64,000 nt of DNA from Mycolicibacterium fortuitum subsp. fortuitum. GTDB taxonomy: Bacteria; Actinomycetota; Actinomycetes; Mycobacteriales; Mycobacteriaceae. Made by a program: the position numbers and the translations under genes. Location of the stretch: the NCBI RefSeq assembly GCF_022179545.1, contig NZ_AP025518.1, positions 1,984,001 through 2,048,000 of the forward strand, read 5' to 3'. The notes beneath the pieces are model-generated. The model worked only from the letters and a program-made list of their open reading frames with translations. It made no database searches and was not told the origin of the DNA. Position 1 is the stretch's first letter. The number at the start of each line of letters is the position of its first letter. Positions 1 to 8,429 of the stretch are shown one piece after another.

Positions 1-756
1 CTCAAGACGCTGTACCCGGTCGGGATCGACCACCACGACCTGATCGACTCCGATGCAGTGGGTGAGCCCGGCGAGCTGACTCGCGATGAGCTGCTCGAAG
101 CGCTGATCGCCGACGCCGACCGGGCCTACGCCGAGCGCGAGAAGCAGCTTGAGGAGCTGGCCGGCGAGGGCGCCATGCGTCAGCTGGAGCGCAATATCCT
201 GCTCAACGTGATCGACCGCAAGTGGCGCGAGCACCTCTACGAGATGGACTACCTCAAGGAGGGCATCGGCCTGCGTGCGATGGCCCAGCGCGATCCGCTG
301 GTCGAGTACCAGCGCGAGGGCTACGACATGTTCGTCGGCATGCTCGACGCGCTCAAGGAGGAATCGGTCGGGTTCCTGTTCAACGTTCAGGTCGAGGCGG
401 CGCCGCCGCCCCCGAGCGCTCAAGTCGCACCCGTGGCGGCGCCCAGCGGTCTGGCCGAATTCGCCGCGGCTGCCGCGGCGAAGGCCGGTGAGGCCACCGC
501 CGCCGATGCCGAGTCGGGTGCGGTGGCCACCAAGGAGCGTCCGGCACCGGCCTTGCGCGCCAAGGGGATCGAGAACGAGGCGCCTCCGCTGACCTACACC
601 GGTCCCGCCGAGGACGGTAGCGCTGAGGTGCAGCGCTCAGGCGGCGGCGGTGGACGGCATTCCGCTCCGGCCGGTGGTACCCGGCGTGAGCGTCGTGAAG
701 CGGCCCGTAAGCAGGCCAAGACCGGCCGGCCGTCGAAGTCGCACCGTAAGGGCTAA
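1..756 (+). CDS. secA1: Preprotein translocase ATPase SecA1, C-terminal part
   Basis: This is the last 251 residues of SecA, the ATPase that drives unfolded preproteins through SecYEG; the 5' end lies outside the window. What is visible is the helical scaffold region, with the stretch [20 protein letters not shown] near residues 63-82, then an Ala/Pro-rich linker and a very basic Gly/Arg/Lys tail. No cysteine occurs anywhere in the visible part, so the C-terminal zinc SEC-C motif of many SecA proteins is absent. Identification as SecA1 rather than SecA2 rests on this tail and on the conserved neighbour (Rv3235-like gene). Its TAA stop overlaps the stop of the convergent downstream gene in the tetranucleotide CTAA. 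Confidence 0.95.
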   Translation, partial: LKTLYPVGIDHHDLIDSDAVGEPGELTRDELLEALIADADRAYAEREKQLEELAGEGAMRQLERNILLNVIDRKWREHLYEMDYLKEGIGLRAMAQRDPLVEYQREGYDMFVGMLDALKEESVGFLFNVQVEAAPPPPSAQVAPVAAPSGLAEFAAAAAAKAGEATAADAESGAVATKERPAPALRAKGIENEAPPLTYTGPAEDGSAEVQRSGGGGGRHSAPAGGTRRERREAARKQAKTGRPSKSHRKG

Positions 757-1358
757 CCCAGCTGCAGCGCGGTGAGCTGCCAACGGCCACTGCGGAATTC
801 GATACGCCCGGCGATGGCACGCACGCGGGCCCCGCGGGTGTAGGTGGCGAACAGCTCGGCGGCCTCGGGCGAGGCTGCCGGGCGCAAACCCACCCGGCGC
901 AGGCTTGCGGTGGTGCCGTGGCGGGCGGCGGTGGAAGAGACGACCGCGTCGAGCAGTAGCTGGCTCATGAACGTTTTCAGCTGAGCCGGTGGGCGGCGCC
1001 GGTCGACGACCTCAAGGACCCGGCGCAGTGCCATATCGGCGAACTGTGCGGCGCCCGGCTGCAATTGCCGTTCCGGCTCGGGGCTCACCGAGCGCAACCG
1101 GCGCGGGCCGTGGCCGCGCAGCAGGGTGGGCGCCGGGCATGCCGCGAGAGCAGTCAGATGAGGTTGGCTGCCCAGAGGCAAGGCCGGTGGCTCACAGTCG
1201 ATGACCGGGGCGGTCAGTGACTGCGCAGCGGGTTTCGGGGTGGGCACGGACAACCTCCAGCGGGTCGGCATCACGGACGACATCTGCTGGAGAGGTGCAG
1301 ACCTACCCATGATCGCACGCGTTCGGCGTGCCGGAAGCACGGATAATCCCGCGCTCAT
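753..1358 (-). CDS. Rv3235-family conserved hypothetical protein
   Basis: This is a 201-residue Arg/Ala/Pro-rich protein with no recognised catalytic motif. In H37Rv the Rv3235 family lies in the same secA1 neighbourhood, which together with composition and length is the basis for the name. The first 80 residues look disordered. The C-terminal half (about 85-201) is better ordered, with a helical segment around [10 protein letters not shown] and a predicted strand-rich end, [17 protein letters not shown]. The start is uncertain: ATG at 1358 has GGAG three bases upstream, while ATG codons at 1310, 1283 and 1271 are also in frame. It converges on secA1, the two stop codons sharing four bases. 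Function is unknown. Confidence 0.7.
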   Translation of the reverse strand: MSAGLSVLPARRTRAIMGRSAPLQQMSSVMPTRWRLSVPTPKPAAQSLTAPVIDCEPPALPLGSQPHLTALAACPAPTLLRGHGPRRLRSVSPEPERQLQPGAAQFADMALRRVLEVVDRRRPPAQLKTFMSQLLLDAVVSSTAARHGTTASLRRVGLRPAASPEAAELFATYTRGARVRAIAGRIEFRSGRWQLTALQLG

Positions 1359-1363
1359 TTTCT

Positions 1364-1378
1364 CCGGTTAGCGTGACG
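1364..1378. promoter_or_regulatory. Repeated upstream element CCGGTTAGCGTGACG (copy 1)
   Basis: A 15-nt element 26 bases before the ABC transporter start. An almost identical copy (14 of 15 bases) stands 36 bases before the next gene, the DGAT-like protein. It also lies just upstream of the divergent Rv3235-like start. It could be a shared activator or repressor site or part of a promoter for an alternative sigma factor; it matches no consensus I can name with confidence. Confidence 0.4.
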
Positions 1379-1404
1379 AGAGTCGTCGAACCAGGGGGAG
1401 CGGA

Positions 1405-3252
1405 ATGGTTCAGCCCAGCATCGATTGGCCGTCCGAGCCCCTGCGCTCGCTGATGTGGACCATGCAGGCGTGGGTCATCACGTTCGTGGTGTTTCTTGCG
1501 GTGGCGTTTCTGATCGCGAGGTTCACTCGATGGGGACAACAGTTCTGGCGGGTCAACGCGCCGTTCTTCACCGGAAGTTGGCGCACCTGGGCACTGCTGG
1601 CGGTCATCCTGTGGCACACCGTCTATGCGGCGCGGGTGGTGGTGATCTTCACCTACCAGTACGCGGATCTGATGAATGCCGTGCAGGCCGGATCGGAAGC
1701 GCTGGCCACTCACGACGACGCCAAGCTCGACGCCGCGCGCCAGGCGTTCATGACGTCGTTTGCGATCAGCGGGATTCTGGTGGCGCTCACCGTGATCTAC
1801 ACCGTCGTGGACCTGTTCCTGCGCCGGGTTTTCTCGATCCATTGGCGGGTCTGGCTCAACGCCCGCCTCGTCGACGACTGGATGAGCGGTGATGCGTTCT
1901 ATCGCAACCGCTTTCTGCACCCGCCGGTGGAGAACCCCGATCAGCGCATCCAGACCGACATCGAGACGTTCACCACCAAATCGGTCGACCTGAGCATCGG
2001 GGCGGTGAGCAAGTCTTTGTTGATCGTCATGTTCACCGGGGTTTTGTGGCAACTGTCGGGACCATTGCAGTTGGGTGGCTGGGTGATTCCGCGGGCCATG
2101 GTCTTCGTGGCGTTCATCTTCTCGATCACGGTGACGGTCATCGCGTTCTGGATCGGCCGTCCGCTGGTGCGGTTGAACTTCCTCAACGAGAGGTTCAGTG
2201 CCAGTTTCCGGTACGCGTTGGTGCGCTTGCGCGACAGCGCCGAGCGGGTGGCGTTCTATCGCGGTGGGGAACGTGAACGGCAACTGCTGCACTCCCGCTT
2301 CGCCGAGATCATCGCCAACATGTGGCGCATCGTGTTCGCCCAGCTGCGGCTCAACGGCTGGAACCGGGGTGTCGGTGATGTGACGACGGGGATGATCCCC
2401 TACATCGTGCAGGCGCCCCGGTTCTTCACCGGCCAGATCACACTGGGTGGTCTGCTGCAGACCGTGGCGGCGTTCGGAAACGTCTGTGCGGCAATGGCGT
2501 TCTTCCGGGACAGCTACGACGAATTCACCGTGTACCGCGCCGCCCTGATGCGCATCGACCAGATGCTCGCTCATGATCACTTGGCCAGGGAGTTGCCCCG
2601 GATCGCGGTCACCTCGAGCCCCGATTCATTGGCACTGACCGAGGTGCGTGTCGACGACCTGCAGGGCAGCCCGCTGATCACCGATCTGTCGATGGTGCTG
2701 AACCCGGGTGACAGCGTGGTGGTGAAGGGACCGTCCGGGTGCGGTAAGACCACCCTGTTGCGCAGCTTGGCCCAGTTGTGGCCGCAGAGCACCGGACTGG
2801 CGCAGTATCCGTCCGGATGGGAGACGCTGTTTCTGCCCCAGCTGCCGTACCTGCCTCTCGGTGACCTGCGGGCGGCGGTGGTGTATCCGCTGCCGATTGC
2901 CGACGTGAGCGACAGCGAACTACGGGATACGTTGCGCGCGGTGGCACTTGGGCACCTCACGAACCGCCTGGACGAGGAGGCCGACTGGGCGTCGGTGCTG
3001 TCCCTGGGTGAACAGCAGCGGGTGTCCTTCGCGCGGGTGCTCCTGGTCCGCCCGAAGGTGGTGTTCCTCGACGAGTCGACCTCGGCGCTCGACGAGGGCC
3101 TCGAGGACGCGATGTATGAGTTGGTGCGCGAACGGTTACCCGACTCGGTGGTGGTCAGCGTGGGGCACCGGTCCACCATCGACCGTCATCACCGGTCGCG
3201 ACTACAGCTCGAGGGCGACGGGCGATGGGAGCTCTCGGTGATTGCGGCATGA
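1405..3252 (+). CDS. BacA/SbmA-type ABC transporter, fused permease and ATPase
   Basis: A 615-residue half-size ABC transporter with an SbmA/BacA-type membrane domain (about residues 1-385, several hydrophobic helices) fused to a nucleotide-binding domain. The ATPase motifs are complete: Walker A GPSGCGKTT starting at residue 442, signature LSLGEQQR from 532, Walker B VVFLDES with Asp556-Glu557, and the H-loop VVSVGHRS. The closest named mycobacterial relative by architecture and length is Rv1819c (BacA, 639 residues), implicated in uptake of vitamin B12 and hydrophilic peptides; this copy is at a different locus, so it is either a paralogue or a relocated gene. GGGGGAGCGGA precedes the ATG. 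The substrate is not predictable. It probably acts as a homodimer in the inner membrane. Confidence 0.85.
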   Translation: MVQPSIDWPSEPLRSLMWTMQAWVITFVVFLAVAFLIARFTRWGQQFWRVNAPFFTGSWRTWALLAVILWHTVYAARVVVIFTYQYADLMNAVQAGSEALATHDDAKLDAARQAFMTSFAISGILVALTVIYTVVDLFLRRVFSIHWRVWLNARLVDDWMSGDAFYRNRFLHPPVENPDQRIQTDIETFTTKSVDLSIGAVSKSLLIVMFTGVLWQLSGPLQLGGWVIPRAMVFVAFIFSITVTVIAFWIGRPLVRLNFLNERFSASFRYALVRLRDSAERVAFYRGGERERQLLHSRFAEIIANMWRIVFAQLRLNGWNRGVGDVTTGMIPYIVQAPRFFTGQITLGGLLQTVAAFGNVCAAMAFFRDSYDEFTVYRAALMRIDQMLAHDHLARELPRIAVTSSPDSLALTEVRVDDLQGSPLITDLSMVLNPGDSVVVKGPSGCGKTTLLRSLAQLWPQSTGLAQYPSGWETLFLPQLPYLPLGDLRAAVVYPLPIADVSDSELRDTLRAVALGHLTNRLDEEADWASVLSLGEQQRVSFARVLLVRPKVVFLDESTSALDEGLEDAMYELVRERLPDSVVVSVGHRSTIDRHHRSRLQLEGDGRWELSVIAA

Positions 3253-3317
3253 ACTGCCGGTAGCTGGGGAATGAAATTGACGCGCGGTACCACCCGTGGT
3301 GCGCGGCGGCAGAATCG

Positions 3318-3332
3318 CCGGTTAACGTGACG
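3318..3332. promoter_or_regulatory. Repeated upstream element CCGGTTAACGTGACG (copy 2)
   Basis: Second copy of the 15-nt element at 1364-1378, differing at one base, here 36 bases before the DGAT-like gene. The preceding bases (about 3280-3310) also hold an imperfect GTACCAC/GTGGT inverted repeat. The recurrence in front of two adjacent genes suggests co-regulation. Confidence 0.4.
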
Positions 3333-3368
3333 GGTTCAAGGGGAGCGAGAAGGGGAGGTTGGCGCCGA

Positions 3369-4778
3369 ATGGTGAACAGGCTGTCGGCGTCCGACGCAGC
3401 GTTCTTCCACCTGGAGAACACCGCTACGCCGATGTACGTCGGGTCCTTGTCGATCCTGCGCAAGCCGCGGGCCGGCTTGAGTTACGAGACCCTGCTGGAG
3501 ACGGTCGAGCACCGGCTGCCACAGATCCCTCGCTACCGGCAGAAGGTGCGCGAGGTGACGCTGGGCCTGGCCCGGCCGGTCTGGGTGGACGACCGCGATT
3601 TCGACATCACCTACCACATCCGGCGCTCGGCACTGCCGTCCCCGGGCAGCGACGCCCAGCTGCACGATCTGATCGCCCGCCTCGGTTCGCGGCCGTTGGA
3701 CCGGACCCGGCCGCTGTGGGAGATGTATCTCGTCGAAGGACTCACGAAGAACCGCATCGCGATCTACACCAAGACCCACCAGGCCCTGGTCAACGGGATG
3801 ACCGCGCTCGAGATCGGGCACGTGATCGTGGACCGGACGCAGAAGTCGCCCGAGTTCGGTGAGGACATCTGGATCCCGGCCCGCGAACCCAGCGACCGTC
3901 AGCTGGTGCTCGGCGCGATCGGGGAATGGATCACCCGGCCGACCACCCAGCTCGCCGCCCTGCGTGACACCGTGACCGAGGTGGCCACCAGCGCCAGCGA
4001 ACTGGCGGCGGTGGGCCGTCGGGTTGCCGATGTGGCTCGCACGGTGGCGCGCGGGACCGCCCCCAGCAGCCCGTTGAACACCAGGGTGTCGCGCAACCGC
4101 AGATTCTCGGTCGATGAGCATCGGCTGGAGGATTACCGGCTGGTGCGGGCCCGGTACAACTGCGACATCAACGACGTGGTGCTGGCAGTGGTGGCCGGTG
4201 CGCTGCGCAACTGGCTGTTGTCGCGCGGGGAGCCGGTGACTCCCACCACCACGGTGCGGGCGATGGCACCGATGTCGGTGTATCCCGATGCCGAACTGGA
4301 CTCGACGGGACCAGGGCAGGCGATCAGTGAGGTCTCTCCGTTCCTGGTCGACCTCCCCGTCGGCGAGGGCAACGCGGTGGTGCGACTGTCCCAGATCGCG
4401 CACGCCACCGAGTCCCATCCCACCGCGGCCAGCCTCGTCGATGCGCGGACCATCGTGACGCTGTCCGGATTCGCACCGCCGACCTTGCACGCCATGGGTA
4501 TTCGGGTGGCGACAGGTTTCTCGGCGCGGCTGTTCAACCTGTTGATCACCAATGTGCCCGGGGCTCAGAAGCAGATGTACATCGCGGGTACCAAGTTGCT
4601 GGAGACGTACGCGGTGCCGCCGTTGCTGCAGAACCAGGTGCTGGCCATCGGGGTCACGTCGTACAACGGCATGTTGTATTTCGGCATCAATGCCGACCGC
4701 GACGCGATGAGCGACGTCGACGTCCTGCCGAGCCTGTTGCGCGAATCCCTCGAAGAGTTGTTGGAAGCGGCTAAGTAG
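3369..4778 (+). CDS. Wax-ester synthase/diacylglycerol acyltransferase-like protein
   Basis: A 469-residue WS/DGAT-family protein. The family makes triacylglycerol or wax esters from acyl-CoA at the membrane or lipid body. The start ATG at 3369 follows GGGGAGG and gives the family-typical N-terminus MVNRLSASDAAFFHLE. The family's catalytic motif HHxxxDG appears here as HQALVNG (residues 137-143): the first His and the Gly are kept, but the second His, considered catalytic, is Gln and the Asp is Asn. Other family blocks are present, including RPLWEMYLVEGL before the motif and the N-D-V-V-L-A-V-V-A-G-A-L segment of the C-terminal domain. It occupies the place of the tgs3 genes Rv3233c/Rv3234c. 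It may have lost or altered acyltransferase activity. Confidence 0.85.
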   Translation: MVNRLSASDAAFFHLENTATPMYVGSLSILRKPRAGLSYETLLETVEHRLPQIPRYRQKVREVTLGLARPVWVDDRDFDITYHIRRSALPSPGSDAQLHDLIARLGSRPLDRTRPLWEMYLVEGLTKNRIAIYTKTHQALVNGMTALEIGHVIVDRTQKSPEFGEDIWIPAREPSDRQLVLGAIGEWITRPTTQLAALRDTVTEVATSASELAAVGRRVADVARTVARGTAPSSPLNTRVSRNRRFSVDEHRLEDYRLVRARYNCDINDVVLAVVAGALRNWLLSRGEPVTPTTTVRAMAPMSVYPDAELDSTGPGQAISEVSPFLVDLPVGEGNAVVRLSQIAHATESHPTAASLVDARTIVTLSGFAPPTLHAMGIRVATGFSARLFNLLITNVPGAQKQMYIAGTKLLETYAVPPLLQNQVLAIGVTSYNGMLYFGINADRDAMSDVDVLPSLLRESLEELLEAAK

Positions 4779-4796
4779 GTTCTGGGCAGGTTCTGG

Positions 4797-4815
4797 CAAA
4801 TACTTCAAGTATTTG
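4797..4815. promoter_or_regulatory. 19-nt palindrome upstream of the BCCT transporter
   Basis: CAAATACTTCAAGTATTTG is a perfect inverted repeat (arms of 9, centre C) starting 18 bases after the DGAT-like stop and ending 35 bases before the transporter start. It is AT-rich in a GC-rich region, which argues for an operator rather than a terminator. A dimeric repressor of the transporter is the simplest reading. Confidence 0.45.
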
Positions 4816-4850
4816 ACCTCGCGCTCGGTTCGCGATCTGATGAATTCACC

Positions 4851-6629
4851 ATGGCCACTGAGATACGAAAAAGTAGATCCGACAAGCACGCGCAAGAAGC
4901 CAAGGAAGCAACAAAGAAGGCGCTGAAGTCGCCCACCGGCGATGTGGTGCCGCGTCACCCCGTGCTCGACGTTCCGGTCGAGCAGAAGGCGTACACCCGG
5001 CGGGCCGGGATGGACTGGGTCGTGTTCGGCGTCACCGCCGTGATCGCCATCGCCTTTTTGGTCTGGGGGTTCGTCAGCACCGATTCTCTTGCCACCGCCT
5101 CGAAACATGCCCTCGGCTGGGTGATGGACGATGTCGGTTGGCTGTTCGTCCTGACCGCATCCGGTTTTGTGGTGTTCGTGATCTGGCTGGCCATGAGCCG
5201 CTACGGGAACATCCCACTGGGCCGCGACGACGACGAACCCGAATTCCGCACCACGTCCTGGGTGGCCATGATGTTCAGCGCCGGGATGGGGATCGGCCTG
5301 ATGTTCTTCGGGGTTTCCGAACCGCTGTCGCACTTCGCCTCGCCGCCACCGGGAACCGGAGGGCCCGGTAATCCCCGGGCGGCGGAGACCGCGATGGCGA
5401 CCACGATGTTCCACTGGACGTTGCACCCGTGGGCGATCTACGCCGTCGTCGGCCTGACCATCGCCTACGGCGTGTACCGCAAGGGCCGGCTGCAGTTGGT
5501 CAGCGCGGCATTCGAGCCGCTGCTGGGCAAACGGGCCAACGGACCGTGGGGCAAGGTGATCGACATGCTGGCGATCTTCGCCACGCTGTTCGGGTCTGCG
5601 GCCTCGCTGGGCCTCGGTGCGCTGCAGATCCGCAGCGGTCTGCACATCGTCGCGGGAATCGGCGAGACCGGCAATGCAATCCTGATCGGCACCATCACGA
5701 TCCTCACCGTGGCGTTCGTGTTGTCGGCGGTATCCGGTGTCGCGCGCGGTATCCAGTGGTTGTCCAACATCAACATGGTGCTGGCACTGGTCATGGCGCT
5801 GTTCATCTTCCTGGTCGGTCCGACCATGTTCATGCTGAACATGATCCCGACCTCGATCGGCAGCTATGTCGATCAGTTGGCGCAGATGGCCGCGCGGACC
5901 GGGGCCGAGGGCCCCGAGGTGAGCGCCTGGCTGGAGGACTGGACCATCTTCTACTGGGCCTGGTGGATCTCCTGGACCCCGTTTGTCGGGATGTTCATCG
6001 CCCGGATCTCCCGCGGCCGCACCATCCGGCAGTTCGTGACCGGCGTGCTGCTGGTGCCCAGCGTGGTGTCGGTGATCTGGTTCTGCGTCTTCGGCGGCGC
6101 GGCCATCTTCGAGCAACAGAACGGGGTCGACCTGGCCGGCATGGGCAGCCAGGAGCGGCAGCTGTTCAGCTTGCTCGGCGAGTATCCGATCGCGACAGTC
6201 ACCAGCGTGGTGGTGATGGTGCTGGTCGCCATCTTCTTCGTGTCGGGTGCCGACGCGGCGTCGATCGTGATGGGTTCGCTTTCCGAGCGCGGCACGATCA
6301 AGCCGACCCGGCCCACGGTGATCTTCTGGGGTGTCGCCACCGGCGCGGTGGCCGCGGTGATGCTGCTGGTCGGCGGGGCCGACGCGCTCAACGGCTTGCA
6401 GTCGATCACCATCATCGTGGCGGTCCCGTTCGTGTTGGTGATGATCGGGCTCGCGGTGGCGTTGGTTCGAGACCTGCGAAATGACCCGTTGGTGGTGCGT
6501 CGCCAGTACGCGGTGGAGGCCGTCAACGACGCCGTGGTCGCCGGAGTCACCCAGCACGGCGACGACTTCGTGATCGCGGTGGAGAAGGACCCGCAAGCCG
6601 ACGATCGGGAAAACGCCGAAGACAGCTAG
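4851..6629 (+). CDS. BCCT-family betaine/choline/carnitine transporter
   Basis: A 592-residue secondary transporter of the betaine-choline-carnitine family, which imports compatible solutes with Na+ or H+. About 12 hydrophobic helices are visible. Family hallmarks are the glycine-rich segment SAGMGIGLMFFGVSEPLSHF and the Trp-rich block WTIFYWAWWISWTPFVGMF starting at Trp364, which forms the aromatic substrate box and the family signature. The N-terminal 55 residues are charged and cytoplasmic (Lys/Glu-rich), and the C-terminal tail is acidic and short, unlike the long osmosensing tail of Corynebacterium BetP. It resembles mycobacterial Rv0917 by family. The next gene starts 10 bases after its stop, so the two may be cotranscribed. 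Confidence 0.9.
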   Translation: MATEIRKSRSDKHAQEAKEATKKALKSPTGDVVPRHPVLDVPVEQKAYTRRAGMDWVVFGVTAVIAIAFLVWGFVSTDSLATASKHALGWVMDDVGWLFVLTASGFVVFVIWLAMSRYGNIPLGRDDDEPEFRTTSWVAMMFSAGMGIGLMFFGVSEPLSHFASPPPGTGGPGNPRAAETAMATTMFHWTLHPWAIYAVVGLTIAYGVYRKGRLQLVSAAFEPLLGKRANGPWGKVIDMLAIFATLFGSAASLGLGALQIRSGLHIVAGIGETGNAILIGTITILTVAFVLSAVSGVARGIQWLSNINMVLALVMALFIFLVGPTMFMLNMIPTSIGSYVDQLAQMAARTGAEGPEVSAWLEDWTIFYWAWWISWTPFVGMFIARISRGRTIRQFVTGVLLVPSVVSVIWFCVFGGAAIFEQQNGVDLAGMGSQERQLFSLLGEYPIATVTSVVVMVLVAIFFVSGADAASIVMGSLSERGTIKPTRPTVIFWGVATGAVAAVMLLVGGADALNGLQSITIIVAVPFVLVMIGLAVALVRDLRNDPLVVRRQYAVEAVNDAVVAGVTQHGDDFVIAVEKDPQADDRENAEDS

Positions 6630-6638
6630 GGTCGCGGT

Positions 6639-7139
6639 GTGCGCGTCTACATCCCGACGACCCTGGTCGCCTTGCAGCAGCTTGTCGCCGACCGCCACCT
6701 GCTCGTCGTGAACGGAACCGCCTTCGCGGTCACCCCGACGCTGCGGGAGGCCTACTCCGAGGGCGACGAGGACGAACTCGCCGAGGTGGCCCTGCGGGAA
6801 GCCGCATTGGCATCGCTACGGCTGCTCGCCGGAGCGGACCCGGATTCGGGTATGCCGCCGCGGCGGGCGGTGGTGGTGGCCGACGCCGATGACGTCACAG
6901 TGCGTCCTGACCTGGACGACGCCGTGGTGCGCCTGTCCGGACCGTTGCCGATCGATGCCGTGGTCGCGGTGTACGTCGACAACGCCGATGCGGAATCGGC
7001 GGTGCTGGCCGCCGTCGACGTCATCGACGAGGCGGACATGGGGGACGAGGACGCCGAACTCACCGTGGGAGACGCCCAGGATCACGACCTGGCCTGGTAC
7101 GCCCCGCAGGAGTTGCCGTTCCTGCTCGAACTGCTCTGA
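6639..7139 (+). CDS. Rv3231c-like conserved hypothetical protein (DUF6912 type)
   Basis: A 166-residue acidic soluble protein with no catalytic motif that I recognise. The N-terminus MRVYIPTTLVAL and the C-terminus WYAPQELPFLLELL are characteristic of a family found in mycobacteria next to the desaturase pair, corresponding to Rv3231c. The middle is rich in Asp, Ala and Val in an alternating pattern suggesting an alpha/beta fold. The GTG start lies 10 bases downstream of the BCCT stop. It is followed by the operator-controlled ferredoxin reductase, but probably belongs to the preceding transcript. Function unknown. Confidence 0.75.
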   Translation: MRVYIPTTLVALQQLVADRHLLVVNGTAFAVTPTLREAYSEGDEDELAEVALREAALASLRLLAGADPDSGMPPRRAVVVADADDVTVRPDLDDAVVRLSGPLPIDAVVAVYVDNADAESAVLAAVDVIDEADMGDEDAELTVGDAQDHDLAWYAPQELPFLLELL

Positions 7140-7194
7140 TCGACGAGACAGGGATTTGGTGCGGCGGCAGCCGTACGACTAGCTACGGGGCAGT

Positions 7195-7214
7195 AACCTA
7201 CGGTACCGTAGGTT
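7195..7214. promoter_or_regulatory. Palindromic operator before the reductase gene
   Basis: AACCTACGGTACCGTAGGTT is a perfect 20-nt palindrome ending one base before the start codon of the reductase. The same arms (AACCTACG / CGTAGGTT) separated by four bases recur upstream of desA3. A repressor bound here would cover the start region. Confidence 0.7.
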
Positions 7215-7215
7215 C

Positions 7216-8361
7216 ATGGCCAAGAACTCGATCAAGGTCTCGGCCAATGTGGCCGACACGGTCCGTCCGACCATCGCGGGCGCCGATCGGCGCCCCGGCT
7301 GGCACGTTCTGCGCCGCATCGTGGGCCAGGTGACCACGCCGCTGCTGCCCGATGATTACCTCAAGCTGGCCAATCCGCTCTGGTCGGCGCGGGAACTGCG
7401 CGGCCGGGTCGTCGAGGTCCGGCGGGAGACCGCGGACTCGGCGACGTTGGTGATCAAGCCGGGATGGGGATTCTCATTCGACTATCAGCCCGGCCAGTAT
7501 GTCGGCATCGGCGTGCTGATCGACGGGCGCTGGCGCTGGCGGTCCTATTCGTTGACCTCTACGCCGGAGGCTTCCACCACGGGCGCGCGCACCATTTCGA
7601 TCACGGTCAAGGCGATGCCCGAGGGCTTCCTGTCGACACATCTGGTCGACGGCTTGCGGCCGGGTACCGTGGTGCGGTTGGCCGCGCCGCAGGGCAACTT
7701 CGTCATGCCCGAACCCGCCCCGGCCACCGTGTTGTTCGTGACGGCGGGTTCTGGCATCACCCCGGTGATGTCGATGTTGCGTACCCTGGTGCGTCGTGAC
7801 CAGATCACCGACATCGTCCACATCCATTCGGCCCCAACGGAATCGGATGTGATGTTCGGTCCGGAGCTGGCCACCCTGCACGATGAGCACCCTGGCTACC
7901 GGCTTCTGGTGCGCAGTACGCGCACCGAGGGCAGGCTGGACCTCTCGCAGATCGGCGACGTCGTCCCCGATTGGCGGGAACGTCAGGCGTGGGCGTGCGG
8001 GCCGGAGGGCATGCTCAACGACGCCGAGCGAGTGTGGACCGCCGCCGGTGTCGTCGAGAACCTACATTTGGAACGGTTCGCGGTGTCGCGGGCGGCGCCG
8101 CACGGCGCAGGCGGCACTGTCACGTTCGAGCGCAGCGGTAAGGAGATCGCTGTGGACGGCGCGACACCGCTGATGGACGCGGGGGAGCGGGTCGGCATCC
8201 AGATGCCGTTCGGCTGCCGGATGGGTATCTGTCAGTCGTGCGTGGTCGGCTTGGTCGACGGACATGTGCGTGATTTGCGCACCGGCGTCGAGCATGACCC
8301 GGGTACCCGGATCCAGACATGCGTTTCGGCTGCGTCCGGCGACTGCGTCCTGGACGTCTAA
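7216..8361 (+). CDS. Flavin/2Fe-2S reductase partner of the DesA3 desaturase
   Basis: A 381-residue oxidoreductase that matches Rv3230c, the NADPH-dependent electron donor of the stearoyl-CoA desaturase DesA3. Domains in order: an N-terminal extension of about 55 residues, an FAD-binding barrel with the RxYS motif (RSYSLTS), an NAD(P)-binding domain with [14 protein letters not shown], and a C-terminal plant-type ferredoxin domain with cluster ligands Cys334, Cys339, Cys342 and Cys369 (C-x4-C-x2-C spacing). Electrons would run NADPH to FAD to 2Fe-2S to the di-iron desaturase encoded next. It is separated from desA3 by 68 bases containing a second copy of the operator, so the two genes are probably controlled by the same regulator from separate promoters. 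Confidence 0.9.
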   Translation: MAKNSIKVSANVADTVRPTIAGADRRPGWHVLRRIVGQVTTPLLPDDYLKLANPLWSARELRGRVVEVRRETADSATLVIKPGWGFSFDYQPGQYVGIGVLIDGRWRWRSYSLTSTPEASTTGARTISITVKAMPEGFLSTHLVDGLRPGTVVRLAAPQGNFVMPEPAPATVLFVTAGSGITPVMSMLRTLVRRDQITDIVHIHSAPTESDVMFGPELATLHDEHPGYRLLVRSTRTEGRLDLSQIGDVVPDWRERQAWACGPEGMLNDAERVWTAAGVVENLHLERFAVSRAAPHGAGGTVTFERSGKEIAVDGATPLMDAGERVGIQMPFGCRMGICQSCVVGLVDGHVRDLRTGVEHDPGTRIQTCVSAASGDCVLDV

Positions 8362-8374
8362 ACTTTACTGGCTA

Positions 8375-8411
8375 GTAACCTACGGAATCGTAGGTTACGC
8401 TACCGTAGGTA
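8375..8411. promoter_or_regulatory. Operator region before desA3: one palindrome plus a half site
   Basis: Arms GTAACCTACG and CGTAGGTTAC flank the four bases GAAT (8375-8398), followed immediately by an extra half site CGTAGGTA (8404-8411). The core AACCTACG-N4-CGTAGGTT is the same as at 7195-7214. A GAGAGGAGG ribosome binding site and the desA3 ATG follow. Confidence 0.7.
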
Positions 8412-8429
8412 ATTGAGAGGAGGCTGACG

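Noticed and set aside
3336..6698. A 1120-residue open frame on the minus strand across the DGAT-like and BCCT genes.
   Set aside because: It is His/Asp/Arg-rich with no domain or ribosome binding site and lies entirely antisense to two well-supported genes; long antisense frames are common in GC-rich DNA.
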